64,000 bases of DNA from Streptomyces sp. NBC_01288 (lineage in GTDB: Bacteria > Actinomycetota > Actinomycetes > Streptomycetales > Streptomycetaceae), in the NCBI RefSeq assembly GCF_035982055.1, contig NZ_CP108427.1:4835001-4899000 (forward strand), written 5' to 3'. Of the stretch, positions 14,264 to 23,781 are shown in pieces. Position numbers and translations under genes: made by a program. Positions within the stretch are counted from its first letter, which is position 1, and each line of letters begins with the position of its first letter. The notes under the pieces are model-generated. The model was not told the origin of the DNA. It saw only the letters and a list, made by a program, of their open reading frames with translations, and made no database searches.

Positions 14264-16555
14264 TCACACGACGTAAGGGAGTGTCGGGTGGGTCAGCCGG
14301 AGATTCAGCCCGAAGGCGGCGATCTGGCCGGGCGGACGTTTCCGCTCGGGGACTGGGGCGAGCCGACGGCCCGGCTGGACGAGCTGTACCGGTGGGTCGA
14401 GCACGGGGCGCTGGAGACGGCGGCCCGGTATCTCACCGAGCGGGTGTGGAAGCGGCGCGCGGCGCGGGTGCTGCGCGCGGGCGCGGCGCTGGGCGCGCTC
14501 ACCGGGGCGGCGCTGCCCCTGCTGGACCTCGCCGGGGTGGCGGGCGGGCTCGCCTCCTGGGGCTATCCGGCGCTGCTGCTGGGGGCGGCGTGCGTGGCCG
14601 GGGACCGGTTCTTCGGGATGACGTCCGGCTGGATGCGGGACGTCGCTACGGCGCAGGCCGTGCAGCGGCGTCTCCAGGTGCTCCAGTTCGACTGGGCGTC
14701 GGAGGGTGTGCGGGAGTTCCTGGGGCCCGCGGAGGGCACGGCGAGCGAGGCCGCGGACCGGTGCCTGGGGGTGCTGCGGCGCTTCTCTGAGGACGTGACG
14801 GAACTGGTCCGGGTGGAGACCGCCGACTGGATGGTGGAGTTCCGGACCGGGGCGGGGCCGCTGGGCATCCAGTCCGCGGTGGTGCCGGGGAGCCGGCAGG
14901 AGGGGACCGTCGTGCAGGGCAGGTTCCCGATGCCGCCGGGGCCGGGGGGGCCGGGGGGCGGGGGCAGCCGCCCGAACATGCCGAGGCAGCGGCCGCCCGA
15001 GCCCCGATGAGCCGATCCGCTCGCTGAGCTGGGCGCAGAGCTTCAGGCCCTCCGGCGTCCAGCACGGGATGTGGCCGTGGGTGCGGATCACGTCCTGGCC
15101 GTTGCCCCGCGAGAGGTAGGTCAGGAAGCTCGACGCGAGGGAGTCGGCCGGCGGCTGGCCGTAGGTGTAGGCGTACTCGATCTCGCGGTACGGGTAGGCG
15201 CTCGTCCCGTGTTCGATGGCGTCCACGGAGGGCGGGTGGCCGTCCAGCCGGAGGGTGTGCAGGCCCTTGGCGCCGGAGGCGAGGGTGAGTTCGCTGTAGC
15301 CGATGGCGCCGGGGAGTTCGGCGACCTGCGTCAACACCTGGTCGGTGGAGTCGAGTTCACAGCGGATGACGGGCGCCGTCGGATCGTCCTTGTGAACGCA
15401 GTCAACAGAGGAATTCGCGATCTCCCCACGCTTCAGCACCCGGCGCTGGAACACCTGTCGCGTCCCGGAGTTGGCGTCCCGGCTGACCAGATGCACGGCG
15501 AGGTCCGGCCCGCCGAGCTGCCGCCAGTTCCTGATCTCGCCCCGGTACAGGCGTCGTACGTCCGCGGTGGACAGGTCGTCGAGGTGGATGCCGTCGTTGA
15601 CGACGATCGCGAAGACCGACATCGCGACCCGGTTCTCCCGCAGTCGCGGCATGTCGCTCGGCTTGGGTCCGTCCGACAGCGCTACGACGGCCGGGGAGCC
15701 CTTCGTCGACGCGAGCCCGGTGGCCTCCAACTCCCGTACGCCCGCGGTCGATCCGTGCGGGTCGACCACGACCTTCGCGCCCTCGCAGTCCCGTTCGTAC
15801 TTCTTCGCGACCTCCTCGACGACCGGTGCGAAGGCGGTCGAACCGGTGACGGTGAGGGTGCCGTGGGCGCAGCCGATCGGGGGCGGGGTGTCGTCGCGGA
15901 CCACGACGATCGCCGCGAGCGTCACCACGCACACCGTGAGCATGATGGTGATCAGCCGGGAGGCGCGGCTGAACAGGGGCGCCTTGTCGTCCGGGGTGGC
16001 GCTGCGGTTGGGGTGCACCTCGCCGTCGCGGATGCCGCCGATGAGCCGGATCGCGCAGCCGACGTCGCCGCCGGACAGCAGCACCAGCAGCTTGAAGTGG
16101 TCGCGGGGGTTGAGCGGGACGCGCGGGATGCGCAGGGTGTTGGTGTCGTAGCCGAGGCCGGCCGCCGGGGTGAAGTGGTCCATCAGATGGTCGGTGCCGA
16201 CGGGCTGGGTGACCGAGACGCCGCGGATCGTGCGGTCGGTGAACACCGCGGTGAGGCCGTGGAGTTCACGCCCGGTGTAGTCGTTGTCGGCGATGCTCTG
16301 CGAACCGTCGTTCTCGATGCGCAGCAGGACGAGGGTGGCGTCGGACATGCCGGGGGCCTCGTCGAAGAGGCCGAGGCGGCGGTTCGCGCGGCCCGAACGC
16401 ACGTCGTCACCAATGGGGTTGTCCATCTGGACGCGATAACCGATCCGCTTCCGGCGCGGTACCCGGCGTTCGTACCAGACCATCACCCCGGACGCGACGA
16501 TGCCGAGCATCGCCGTGCCCACGGCGACGACGTTCTCCGCGCTCAGCCACTCCAC
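14264..16555 (-). CDS. PstS-like substrate-binding protein, frame extended antisense to SLATT gene
   Basis: The GTG at 16555 opens a 763-codon frame. Residues 1-~515 are convincing: an N-terminal membrane anchor (ENVVAVGTAMLGIVASGVMVWY), a regulatory-like domain, a second membrane segment (LITIMLTVCVVTLAAIVVV, about 205-225) and a PBP-like domain (LTVTGSTAFAPVVEEVAKKY, VDPHGSTAGVRELE, SRDANSGTRQVFQ) of the phosphate-binding PstS type. From about 15010 to 14264 the frame is antisense to the SLATT gene and reads as low-complexity Arg/Pro/His, so those ~250 codons are probably not native. The stop codon expected near 15010 is absent: lost, masked by a small frameshift, or genuinely replaced. Confidence 0.7.
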   Translation of the reverse strand: MEWLSAENVVAVGTAMLGIVASGVMVWYERRVPRRKRIGYRVQMDNPIGDDVRSGRANRRLGLFDEAPGMSDATLVLLRIENDGSQSIADNDYTGRELHGLTAVFTDRTIRGVSVTQPVGTDHLMDHFTPAAGLGYDTNTLRIPRVPLNPRDHFKLLVLLSGGDVGCAIRLIGGIRDGEVHPNRSATPDDKAPLFSRASRLITIMLTVCVVTLAAIVVVRDDTPPPIGCAHGTLTVTGSTAFAPVVEEVAKKYERDCEGAKVVVDPHGSTAGVRELEATGLASTKGSPAVVALSDGPKPSDMPRLRENRVAMSVFAIVVNDGIHLDDLSTADVRRLYRGEIRNWRQLGGPDLAVHLVSRDANSGTRQVFQRRVLKRGEIANSSVDCVHKDDPTAPVIRCELDSTDQVLTQVAELPGAIGYSELTLASGAKGLHTLRLDGHPPSVDAIEHGTSAYPYREIEYAYTYGQPPADSLASSFLTYLSRGNGQDVIRTHGHIPCWTPEGLKLCAQLSERIGSSGLGRPLPRHVRAAAPAPRPPRPRRHREPALHDGPLLPAPRHHRGLDAQRPRPGPELHHPVGGLHPDQFRHVLREAPQHPQAPVRGLARRALRGPQELPHTLRRPVELEHLETPLHGLRRSDVPHPAGRHPEEPVPGHARRPQQQRRIAPGGEPARHPGEVQQGQRRPGERAQRRARAQHPRRAPLPHPLGEIPGRRLQRPVLDPPVQLVQPGRRLAPVPERKRPPGQIAAFGLNLRLTHPTLPYVV
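14288..15010 (+). CDS. SLATT domain membrane protein
   Basis: 240 residues from GTG 14288, preceded by AAGGGAG at seven bases. It has an N-terminal amphipathic helix (LDELYRWVEHGALETAARYL), two transmembrane segments (about residues 60-80 and 88-105) separated by a short loop, a helical cytoplasmic part (QAVQRRLQVLQFDWASEGV) and a Pro/Gly-rich tail. This two-helix layout is that of SLATT proteins, predicted pore-forming effectors in nucleotide-signalling conflict systems and also found in housekeeping contexts. No cyclase or SLOG sensor is adjacent. It converges with, and is wholly overlapped by, the tail of the PstS-like frame. Confidence 0.82.
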   Translation: MGQPEIQPEGGDLAGRTFPLGDWGEPTARLDELYRWVEHGALETAARYLTERVWKRRAARVLRAGAALGALTGAALPLLDLAGVAGGLASWGYPALLLGAACVAGDRFFGMTSGWMRDVATAQAVQRRLQVLQFDWASEGVREFLGPAEGTASEAADRCLGVLRRFSEDVTELVRVETADWMVEFRTGAGPLGIQSAVVPGSRQEGTVVQGRFPMPPGPGGPGGGGSRPNMPRQRPPEPR

Positions 16556-16674
16556 TGCGGGCCCCCGCTCCCCAGCCGGATCGTGGGGTCACGGTACGAG
16601 CGGCACCGGACAACACGCAGGGGGGCTTGGCCGAAGTTCGCGTGACGTTCAACTGGCGCTGATGTGAAGGGAGT

Positions 16675-18717
16675 TCAGCCCGCCTTCGTGTACGTCAGCT
16701 TCTCCCCGTTGCTGGTGCTCACGCGCTCCAGCGTGGTGGACGACAGCAGGGTGATCTCGGTGGCGGAACCCGGGTTGCACGACGAGAGCGGCTTCCCGGA
16801 GGTGACGGTGGACGCCCCGATCGCCAACGGGCTCTCCCCGCCCGGCTCTTGAGCCAGGTCGGCGGTGAACTCGCAGTGGTAGCCGGGCCCGTCCGCGACG
16901 AGGGTGAGCACCGGCGACCCCACCTTCCCCTGCCGGATGGTGAGTTGGCGGGTGTTGTGGCCCGCGGCGTTGTCGATGGACGCGTTCCAGGTGCCGAGGT
17001 ATCCGCTGGGTACGGCACCGTCGGACGTCGTCGGAGAAGGCGAGGGCGACTGACTCGACGACGGCTCCCCGGTGCTCGGCCCCGGAGTGGTGGGCGCGGC
17101 GCTGGTGGCCTGGCCGCCCGAACCGGCCTTCGTACGGCCGCTGTTGCTCCCGCCCTTCATCAACGCGTACACCGAACCACCGGCGCCCAGCGCGACGACC
17201 AGCGCGACCACGACGAGCAGCACGGTGGAGCGCCCGTTCCTGCGCGGCGGCTGGGGTTCCCCGTACGGCGGGGCCATGCCGGCCGGTCCCGGGCCGTAGG
17301 GCGGGGTGGCGCCGAGGCCGCCGTTGTGGGGGTAGGGGTTGTACGGCACCTGGCCGCCCCAGCCGAGGAGTTGGCGGGCGGGGGGCTGGGGGTAGTCGGG
17401 GGCGACGGCCGGCTGGGGGTGCTGCTGCGGGTAGCCGTAGGCCGGGTGCGGGGGCTGTGGGGGCGGTGTCCGGGTGGCCCCGGCCGGGTCCGCGACCACC
17501 GTCGGGAGGTGGGTGTCCGGCGCCGGTGCGGGTGGCGCCGGGGAGGACTCGTCGGAGGCGGGGGCGTGCTCGGGCGAGGCCTCGGAGACGGCGGGTGTCT
17601 TACCGAGGAGGTCCGGCTTTTCTACGGCGACGGGGGCGGAAACGGGAGGGGGAGGGGGCGCGGGAGCGGAGGCGGGAACCGGAGGAACCGCTGGTGAAAC
17701 AGGCGCGGCGCCCTGAACCGCCTCCGGGTCAGCGCTGTCCCCTCTCTCCGGTTCCGGAGCCTGACCCGCCACCTCCACGCGTTCCAACTCCGTCGTCTCC
17801 GGGTCCTCCGTGTCCAGCAACTGCACGGCATGGCGGCCGAGTTGGGCCACCAACGGGCCCGGCAGCCACGGGTCCCTGGACCGGCCGCCGGAGACGGTGT
17901 CCTCGGCGCCCGTGCGGTCGAGGATGCGGTTGAGGGTGGGGCGGGTGGCCGGGTCCTTGCGGAGGCAGTCGCGGACCAGGTCGGCGATGCCCTCGGGGAC
18001 GCCCGACAGGTCGGGTTCCTCCTGGGCGATGCGGAACATCAGGGCGTGGACACCGCTGTTGGCGGCGCCGAAGGGAAGGGTGCCGGTCGCCGCGTAGGCG
18101 AGGACGGAACCGAGGCAGAAGACGTCGCACGCCGGGGTGATGCGGTCGCCCCGCACCTGTTCCGGCGCCATGAAACCGGGCGAGCCGACCAGTGAGCCGG
18201 TGCGGGTGAGCCCGTCCCCGGCCTGTGTCTCCAGGGCTCGCGCTATGCCGAAGTCGATGACGCGGGGACCGTCGATGGTCACCAGCACGTTGGACGGCTT
18301 GAGGTCGCGGTGGACGATGCCGGCGGCGTGGATGTCCTGGAGCGCGTGCGCGAGCCCGGCCGCGAGGATCCGTACCGACCGCTCGGGCAGTGCACCGTGG
18401 TCACGCCCGACGACCTGTTGCAGGCTCGGCCCGGCGACGTACCCGGTGGCCACCCACGGCACCTCGGCCTCGGTGTCCGCGTCCAGCACGGGCGCCGTCC
18501 AGTGGCCGCCGACCCGCCGCGCGGCCCGCACCTCCTGCCGGAACCGGGCCCGGAACTCCTCCTGCGCGGCGAGGTCCTCCCGCACCAGCTTCACGGCGAC
18601 CGTGCGTCCCCGGTCCGACCGGGCCAGATACACATGCCCCATGCCACCGGCCCCCAGCCGGGCCAGCAGCCGATACGCCCCGATCCGCTGCGGATCGGCC
18701 GCCCCCAGTTTCTCCAC
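16675..18717 (-). CDS. Receptor-type serine/threonine protein kinase
   Basis: 680 residues from GTG 18717; the frame is open to 18801 and a GTG at 18750 is an alternative. The kinase domain (about 10-270) shows the glycine loop LGAGGMGHVYLA, the ATP lysine K43 in VAVKL, the catalytic loop HRDLKPSN, IDFGIA, and the APE-type MAPEQ. A ~230-residue Pro/Ala/Gln-rich juxtamembrane linker follows, then one transmembrane helix (STVLLVVVALVVALGAGGSVYALM) and an extracellular Ser/Thr-rich stalk with a ~110-residue beta-rich domain (GYLGTWNASIDN ...). This is a Pkn-type transmembrane kinase; its ligand is unknown. Confidence 0.94.
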   Translation of the reverse strand: MEKLGAADPQRIGAYRLLARLGAGGMGHVYLARSDRGRTVAVKLVREDLAAQEEFRARFRQEVRAARRVGGHWTAPVLDADTEAEVPWVATGYVAGPSLQQVVGRDHGALPERSVRILAAGLAHALQDIHAAGIVHRDLKPSNVLVTIDGPRVIDFGIARALETQAGDGLTRTGSLVGSPGFMAPEQVRGDRITPACDVFCLGSVLAYAATGTLPFGAANSGVHALMFRIAQEEPDLSGVPEGIADLVRDCLRKDPATRPTLNRILDRTGAEDTVSGGRSRDPWLPGPLVAQLGRHAVQLLDTEDPETTELERVEVAGQAPEPERGDSADPEAVQGAAPVSPAVPPVPASAPAPPPPPVSAPVAVEKPDLLGKTPAVSEASPEHAPASDESSPAPPAPAPDTHLPTVVADPAGATRTPPPQPPHPAYGYPQQHPQPAVAPDYPQPPARQLLGWGGQVPYNPYPHNGGLGATPPYGPGPAGMAPPYGEPQPPRRNGRSTVLLVVVALVVALGAGGSVYALMKGGSNSGRTKAGSGGQATSAAPTTPGPSTGEPSSSQSPSPSPTTSDGAVPSGYLGTWNASIDNAAGHNTRQLTIRQGKVGSPVLTLVADGPGYHCEFTADLAQEPGGESPLAIGASTVTSGKPLSSCNPGSATEITLLSSTTLERVSTSNGEKLTYTKAG

Positions 18718-19043
18718 GACCGCGCCGCCTCCCCTGAATTCCCCGGTCACGCCCCGGTCGCGCTCCTGTGCTCCGCGACAGACCGAGAATAGTGCGGGCA
18801 CAGGGCGCGATGACCGGAGCGCTGTCTACGGTTCCGTAACGGGGGACCCACGCTCCCCTCTACAGGCTGGGGTCATTTCTAACCGGTCACGTGCGCGGAC
18901 AACGGTTAGATTTACCCCCGGCTTCCAGCGACCCCCCGCACCGGACCGCTCGCCCCACCCTGGACAACCTGTCGCGGAAACCCCCCGACCACAGACAGGA
19001 CGCCGATTCCGTTTCCGCATCGCGGACATTTACGCTCAGCCGC
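18718..19043. promoter_or_regulatory. Divergent promoter region with inverted repeat
   Basis: 326 bases between the kinase gene and the aminotransferase gene. TCTAACCG (18878-18885) and CGGTTAGA (18903-18910) are perfect inverted arms with a 17-base spacer, centred about 150 bases upstream of the aminotransferase start; they could be an operator or flank a -35 region. Otherwise I see no gene or hairpin. Confidence 0.4.
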
Positions 19044-20399
19044 ATGACCCCTCAGCCCAACCCCCAGGCCGGCGCCGCCGTGAAGGCCGCGGACCGTGCG
19101 CACGTGTTCCACTCCTGGTCCGCGCAGGAGCTCATCGACCCGCTCGCCGTGGCCGGCGCGGAGGGGTCGTACTTCTGGGACTACGACGGGAAGCGCTACC
19201 TGGACTTCACCAGCGGGCTCGTCTACACGAACATCGGGTACCAACACCCGAAGGTCGTCGCCGCGATCCAGGAGCAGGCCGCGACGATGACGACCTTCGC
19301 GCCCGCGTTCGCGATCGAGGCCCGCTCCGAGGCGGCCCGGCTCATCGCCGAGCGGACGCCCGGGGACCTGGACAAGATCTTCTTCACCAACGGTGGCGCG
19401 GACGCCGTCGAGCACGCGACGCGCATGGCCCGGCTGCACACCGGCCGCCCCAAGGTCCTCTCCGCCTACCGCTCGTACCACGGCGGTACGCAGCAGGCGA
19501 TCAACCTCACCGGGGATCCCCGCCGTTGGGCCAGCGACAGCGCCTCGGCCGGGGTCGTGCACTTCTGGGCGCCCTTCCTGTACCGGTCCCGTTTCTACGC
19601 CGAGACCGAGGCACAGGAGTGCGAGCGCGCGCTGGAGCACCTGGAGACGACGATCGCCTTCGAGGGTCCGGCGACCGTCGCCGCGATCGTCCTGGAGACG
19701 GTTCCGGGGACCGCCGGGATCATGGTGCCGCCGCCCGGTTACCTCGCCGGGGTCCGGGAGATCTGCGACAAGTACGGGATCGTCTTCATCCTCGACGAGG
19801 TGATGGCCGGGTTCGGGCGGACCGGTGAGTGGTTCGCGGCCGATCTGTTCGACGTCGTACCGGACCTGATGACCTTCGCGAAGGGCGTGAACTCCGGCTA
19901 TGTGCCGCTCGGCGGTGTCGCCATCTCCGGCGCGATCGCGGACACCTTCGGCAAGCGGCCCTACCCGGGCGGACTGACGTACTCCGGGCACCCGTTGGCC
20001 TGTGCCGCGGCCGTCGCGACGATCGACGTCATGGCCGAGGAGGGGGTCGTGGAGAACGCGAAGCACCTCGGTACGACGGTCGTCGAGCCCGCGCTGCGGG
20101 CGCTGGCCGAGCGGCACCCGAGCATCGGCGAGGTGCGGGGCGTCGGGATGTTCTGGGCGCTGGAGCTGGTGAAGGACCGGGAGACGCGCGAGCCGCTGGT
20201 GCCGTACAACGCGGCCGGTGAGGCGAACGCGGCGATGGCCGCCTTCGGGAGCGCCGCCAAGCAGCAGGGGCTGTGGCCGTTCATCAACATGAACCGCACC
20301 CACGTCGTCCCGCCGCTCAACGTGAGCGAGGCCGAGTTGAAGGAGGGCCTCGCGGCGCTGGACGCGGCGCTCTCCGTCGCGGACGAATTCACCGCGTAG
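19044..20399 (+). CDS. Class III (PLP) aminotransferase
   Basis: 451 residues, a normal length for omega-amino-acid or taurine/beta-alanine-pyruvate type aminotransferases. Visible features: the substrate arm WDYDGKRYLDFTSGLVYTN, PLP phosphate-binding FFTNGGADAVEHATRMAR, SYHGGT, the aspartate for the pyridine nitrogen in FILDEVMAGFGRTGEW, and the Schiff-base lysine K280 in DLMTFAKGVNSGYVPLGG. The frame is open upstream to 18891, but ATG 19044 matches the family N-terminus; there is no clear ribosome site. It is followed by a GntR regulator. Substrate not determined. Confidence 0.93.
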   Translation: MTPQPNPQAGAAVKAADRAHVFHSWSAQELIDPLAVAGAEGSYFWDYDGKRYLDFTSGLVYTNIGYQHPKVVAAIQEQAATMTTFAPAFAIEARSEAARLIAERTPGDLDKIFFTNGGADAVEHATRMARLHTGRPKVLSAYRSYHGGTQQAINLTGDPRRWASDSASAGVVHFWAPFLYRSRFYAETEAQECERALEHLETTIAFEGPATVAAIVLETVPGTAGIMVPPPGYLAGVREICDKYGIVFILDEVMAGFGRTGEWFAADLFDVVPDLMTFAKGVNSGYVPLGGVAISGAIADTFGKRPYPGGLTYSGHPLACAAAVATIDVMAEEGVVENAKHLGTTVVEPALRALAERHPSIGEVRGVGMFWALELVKDRETREPLVPYNAAGEANAAMAAFGSAAKQQGLWPFINMNRTHVVPPLNVSEAELKEGLAALDAALSVADEFTA

Positions 20400-20512
20400 A
20401 ACGGCGTGTAATTCGGCGCCAAATACACCTCTTAACGCCCGGAATGGGCGGGTCCGTTCACCTGGTGCCCGCATTCGGGCAGGGCGGGAACCCGAACGCG
20501 TAAGGTGGCGTG

Positions 20513-20530
20513 CTCGTAGACATATACGAG
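20513..20530. promoter_or_regulatory. Inverted repeat upstream of GntR gene
   Basis: CTCGTA (20513-20518) and TACGAG (20525-20530) with a 6-base spacer form a perfect inverted repeat 37 bases before the preferred GntR start. It is a good candidate autoregulatory operator and argues against translation starting at the GTG at 20510. Confidence 0.45.
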
Positions 20531-20566
20531 TACGCCATCGAACGCGATGAGGGAGACGCTCCGACG

Positions 20567-21271
20567 ATGCCCGGAGGAAGCAGCGGCAGCGGCGCCGTGA
20601 CCCGCAGCACCCTGCGGCAGCAGATCGCCGACGCGTTGCGCGACGAGGTCCTGGCGGGCCGGCTCCAGCCCGGTCAGGAGTTCACGGTGAAGGAGATCGC
20701 CGAGCAGTACGGCGTCTCCGCGACTCCGGTCCGGGAAGCTCTCGTCGATCTCTCCGCGCAGGGACTCCTGGAAGCCGACCAGCACCGCGGCTTCCGCGTC
20801 CACGAGTACTCGGTGGCCGACCACCGCGGGATGATCGAGGCCCGCGCCCTGGTCACCGAGGGCATGTTCCTGGCCCTGATCGAGGGCCACCCCGTCTTCG
20901 ACCGCACCGACGACCCCCGTACGGTCGCCGCGCTCGCCGGTGTCCGCCGCCGCGGCGAGGAGGCGCAGCGCGCCGCCGACGCAGGTGACCTCACCATCCT
21001 GATCGGCTACGACCTGCGCTACTGGCGCGAGTTGAGCGCCATGTTCGGCAATCCGTATCTCGGCGACTTCCTGCACCGGCTGCGCGTCCAGTCCTGGGTG
21101 TGCACGGTGCAGCACCTGCGCCGGCTGAGCGATCTGCGCGGCCGACTGTGGTCCGAACACACCGAACTGGTCGATGCCCTGGCGCGCCGCGACACCCCGG
21201 CCGCGCGTTCGATCGTCCTGGCGTACAACACGCACTCCCTCGACCTCATCGAGCGGCTGGCCGCCCGGTGA
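20567..21271 (+). CDS. GntR-family transcriptional regulator
   Basis: 234 residues from ATG 20567; GAGGGAG lies about 11 bases upstream. A longer form starting at GTG 20510 would begin inside the inverted repeat. The N-terminal winged helix is plain (STLRQQIADALRDEVLAGRL, VKEIAEQYGVSATPVREALVDLSAQGLL), followed by a helical FCD effector domain (about 95-225). FadR-subfamily members respond to small carboxylates. The stop overlaps the next gene's GTG (GTGA), so it is co-translated with the glycosyltransferase. The gene upstream, an aminotransferase, is also codirectional. Confidence 0.92.
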   Translation: MPGGSSGSGAVTRSTLRQQIADALRDEVLAGRLQPGQEFTVKEIAEQYGVSATPVREALVDLSAQGLLEADQHRGFRVHEYSVADHRGMIEARALVTEGMFLALIEGHPVFDRTDDPRTVAALAGVRRRGEEAQRAADAGDLTILIGYDLRYWRELSAMFGNPYLGDFLHRLRVQSWVCTVQHLRRLSDLRGRLWSEHTELVDALARRDTPAARSIVLAYNTHSLDLIERLAAR

Positions 21272-23781
21272 CCGGACCGGAAAGGGCCGCTCCGGCCGTG
21301 GACAGTGCCTCCGTGGACCCCACCAGTTCCTCCATGGACCCCACCAGTTCTTCCGTGGACCCCAGTGTCGTCGCCGTGGACCTCAGTGTCGTCGTGCCCG
21401 CCTACAACGAGGAGCGGCGGCTCGGGCCCACGCTCGACGCGATCACCACCTACCTGGGCGACAACCAGGGCCGCTTCGGCGACTGGGAGATCATCGTCGC
21501 CGACGACGGCTCCGACGACGGGACCCGCGAGGTCGTCACCTCCCGCGCCGACCCGCGGGTGCGGTTGGTCACCAGCCCCCGCAACCGCGGCAAGGGCAAC
21601 GCCCTGCGCCTCGGGGTCGCCGCCACGCACGGGCACCGGGTGCTGGTCACCGACGCCGATCTGGCCGCGCCCATCGAGGAGTTGGAGAAACTCGACAAGG
21701 AGCTGAGCGAGGGCCGAGCGGCCGCGATCGGCTCCCGCGCCGCGCCGGGCGCGACGATAGAGAGCCACCAGCACCCGATACGCGAACTCCTGGGCCGCGC
21801 GGGCAACTTCCTCATACGCCAGGCCGCGGTGCCCGGCATACGCGACACCCAGTGCGGCTTCAAGCTCTTCGAGGGCGACCGCGCCCGCGAGGCCTTCGCC
21901 GCCTCCCGGATCAACGGCTGGGGCATCGACGTGGAAGTCCTCCAGCACTTCCGCCGCGCCGACTGGGAGGTCGCCGAGGTGCCGGTGCGCTGGGCCCACC
22001 AGTCCGGCTCGAAGGTACGACCCCTCGACTACGCCAAGGTCCTCACGGAACTCGGCCGCCTCCGCGCCCGCTCCCTGCGCCCGGTCGACGTCCTGGTCGT
22101 CGTCCTCTTCCTCCTCATGTCGGTCGGCCTCTACTCGGGCCGCCTCTTCGACCCGGACCACCGCTACCTGGTCGACTCGCTCCAGGACCAGAACCAGTGG
22201 GAGTGGTTCTTCGCGGTCACGGCCGACAACGTGGCCCACCTCCACAACCCGTTCTTCTCGAACCTCCAGGGCTTCCCCGACGGCGTGAACCTCATGGCCA
22301 ACACGGTCATGCTGGGCCTGTCCGTCCCCTTCGCGCCGCTCACCCTGCTGGCCGGCCCCGCGGTCTCGCTCAGCGTCTGCATGGCGCTCGGCCTCGCGGC
22401 CACGGCCGCCGCCTGGTACTGGCTGATCGTGAAGCGCGTCGTACGACAACGGGCCGCGGCCTTCGTCGGCGCCTCCCTGGCGGCCTTCGCCCCGCCGATG
22501 GTCAGCCACGCCAACGCGCACCCGAACTTCGTCATCCTCTTCATGATCCCGCTGATCATCGACCGCGCCCTGCGCCTGTGCACGGGCACCCGGGTCGTCC
22601 GCGACGGCGTGGTCCTCGGCCTGATGGCGGCCTACCAGATCTTCCTCGGCGAGGAACCGCTCCTCCTCGCGTCGATCGGCATGATCCTGTTCGCCGCGTC
22701 CTACGGAGTCCTCGACAGGGATGTCGTCCGGGCGTCCTGGCGCCCCCTGCTGAAGGGCCTGGGCATCGCGGCCGGGATCTGCGCGCCGATCATCCTGATC
22801 CCGCTCTACTACCAGTTCATGGGCCCGCAGAGCTACAAGAGCGTCCTGCACGGCGACAACGCCGGCAACAGCCCCCTCGCCCTGCTCTCCTTCGCCGAAC
22901 GCTCCCTGATCGCGGGCGACGCGACCCGCGCGAACGCCCTCTCCCTCAACCCCACCGAGCAGAACGCCTTCTACGGCTGGCCGCTCGTCGCCCTCGCCTT
23001 CGCCATCGTCGTACGCCTGTGGGAGCACGCGCTGGTCAAGGCGCTGGCGTTCACGGCGATCGTGGCGGCGATCCTGTCGATGGGCCCCAAGATCCGCATC
23101 CCGCTCACGGACACGATCTACCCGGGCCCGTGGGCCCTGCTCGCCCACAAGCCGCTCTTCGAGTCGGTGATCGAGGGCCGGGTCGCGATGGTGTGCGCAC
23201 CGGCGCTGGGCATGCTGCTGGCGATAGCGGTGGACAAGCTGGCGGCGACGCGCCAACTCGGCACGCAGTACATCGGTCTCCTGGCCGTGTGCATGGCCGT
23301 GATCCCAATCATCCCCGCGCCTCTGAAGGCAGTTGACCGTTCCGCGGTGCCCGCCTTCTTCACGGACGGCACCTACAAGTCGTACGTCCGCGCCGGCGAA
23401 TCCATCGTCCCGGTCCCGCTCGCCGACCCGGGCTCGGCGGAACCCCTGCACTGGCAGACGGCCTCCGGCCTCGGCTTCAAGATGCCGGGCGGCTACTTCA
23501 ACGGCCCCTACGGCGACGACCGCATCGGCATCTACGGCGCCTCGCCCCGCTACACCTCCAACATGCTGCGTGACGTGCGCTACACCGGCGTCATCCCCAC
23601 CATCGGCAGGAACTGGCAGGCGCAGGCCAAGGTCGACTTCGCGTACTGGCACGCGGGCGCGCTGGTGATCGCGCCGCAGCCCAACGACGACAAGCTCCGC
23701 ACCGCTGTGGAAAAGCTGGTCGGCAAACCCGGTAAGTGGGTGCACGGCGTGTGGGTATGGGACCTGCACGAGGGGAGCTGA
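21268..23781 (+). CDS. GT2 glycosyltransferase fused to multi-spanning membrane domain
   Basis: 837 residues. Residues 1-~30 hold a short SxDPTSS repeat (21311-21370) that looks like a local DNA duplication. The GT-A domain (about 38-270) has VVVPAYNEE, the nucleotide-binding IIVADDGSDDGT, and the DADLAAP metal-binding signature of dolichyl/polyprenyl-phosphate sugar synthases (DPM1/ALG5 type), plus GSRAAPGA and GFKLF. The rest (about 280-715) has around ten hydrophobic segments and a C-terminal soluble part, like lipid-linked-sugar glycosyltransferases. It probably makes a polyprenyl-phosphate hexose and uses it outside the membrane. The fusion is inferred from one uninterrupted frame. Confidence 0.9.
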   Translation: MTGPERAAPAVDSASVDPTSSSMDPTSSSVDPSVVAVDLSVVVPAYNEERRLGPTLDAITTYLGDNQGRFGDWEIIVADDGSDDGTREVVTSRADPRVRLVTSPRNRGKGNALRLGVAATHGHRVLVTDADLAAPIEELEKLDKELSEGRAAAIGSRAAPGATIESHQHPIRELLGRAGNFLIRQAAVPGIRDTQCGFKLFEGDRAREAFAASRINGWGIDVEVLQHFRRADWEVAEVPVRWAHQSGSKVRPLDYAKVLTELGRLRARSLRPVDVLVVVLFLLMSVGLYSGRLFDPDHRYLVDSLQDQNQWEWFFAVTADNVAHLHNPFFSNLQGFPDGVNLMANTVMLGLSVPFAPLTLLAGPAVSLSVCMALGLAATAAAWYWLIVKRVVRQRAAAFVGASLAAFAPPMVSHANAHPNFVILFMIPLIIDRALRLCTGTRVVRDGVVLGLMAAYQIFLGEEPLLLASIGMILFAASYGVLDRDVVRASWRPLLKGLGIAAGICAPIILIPLYYQFMGPQSYKSVLHGDNAGNSPLALLSFAERSLIAGDATRANALSLNPTEQNAFYGWPLVALAFAIVVRLWEHALVKALAFTAIVAAILSMGPKIRIPLTDTIYPGPWALLAHKPLFESVIEGRVAMVCAPALGMLLAIAVDKLAATRQLGTQYIGLLAVCMAVIPIIPAPLKAVDRSAVPAFFTDGTYKSYVRAGESIVPVPLADPGSAEPLHWQTASGLGFKMPGGYFNGPYGDDRIGIYGASPRYTSNMLRDVRYTGVIPTIGRNWQAQAKVDFAYWHAGALVIAPQPNDDKLRTAVEKLVGKPGKWVHGVWVWDLHEGS

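Noticed and set aside
14258..14270. GTGTCACAC core resembling half of the tandem palindrome element, upstream of the SLATT gene
   Set aside because: It is a single, incomplete half-site without the partner at 20 bp and without an XRE/DUF397 gene nearby.
18891..19043. Long N-terminal extension of the aminotransferase
   Set aside because: It includes part of the inverted repeat and no homology; ATG 19044 gives the normal family length.
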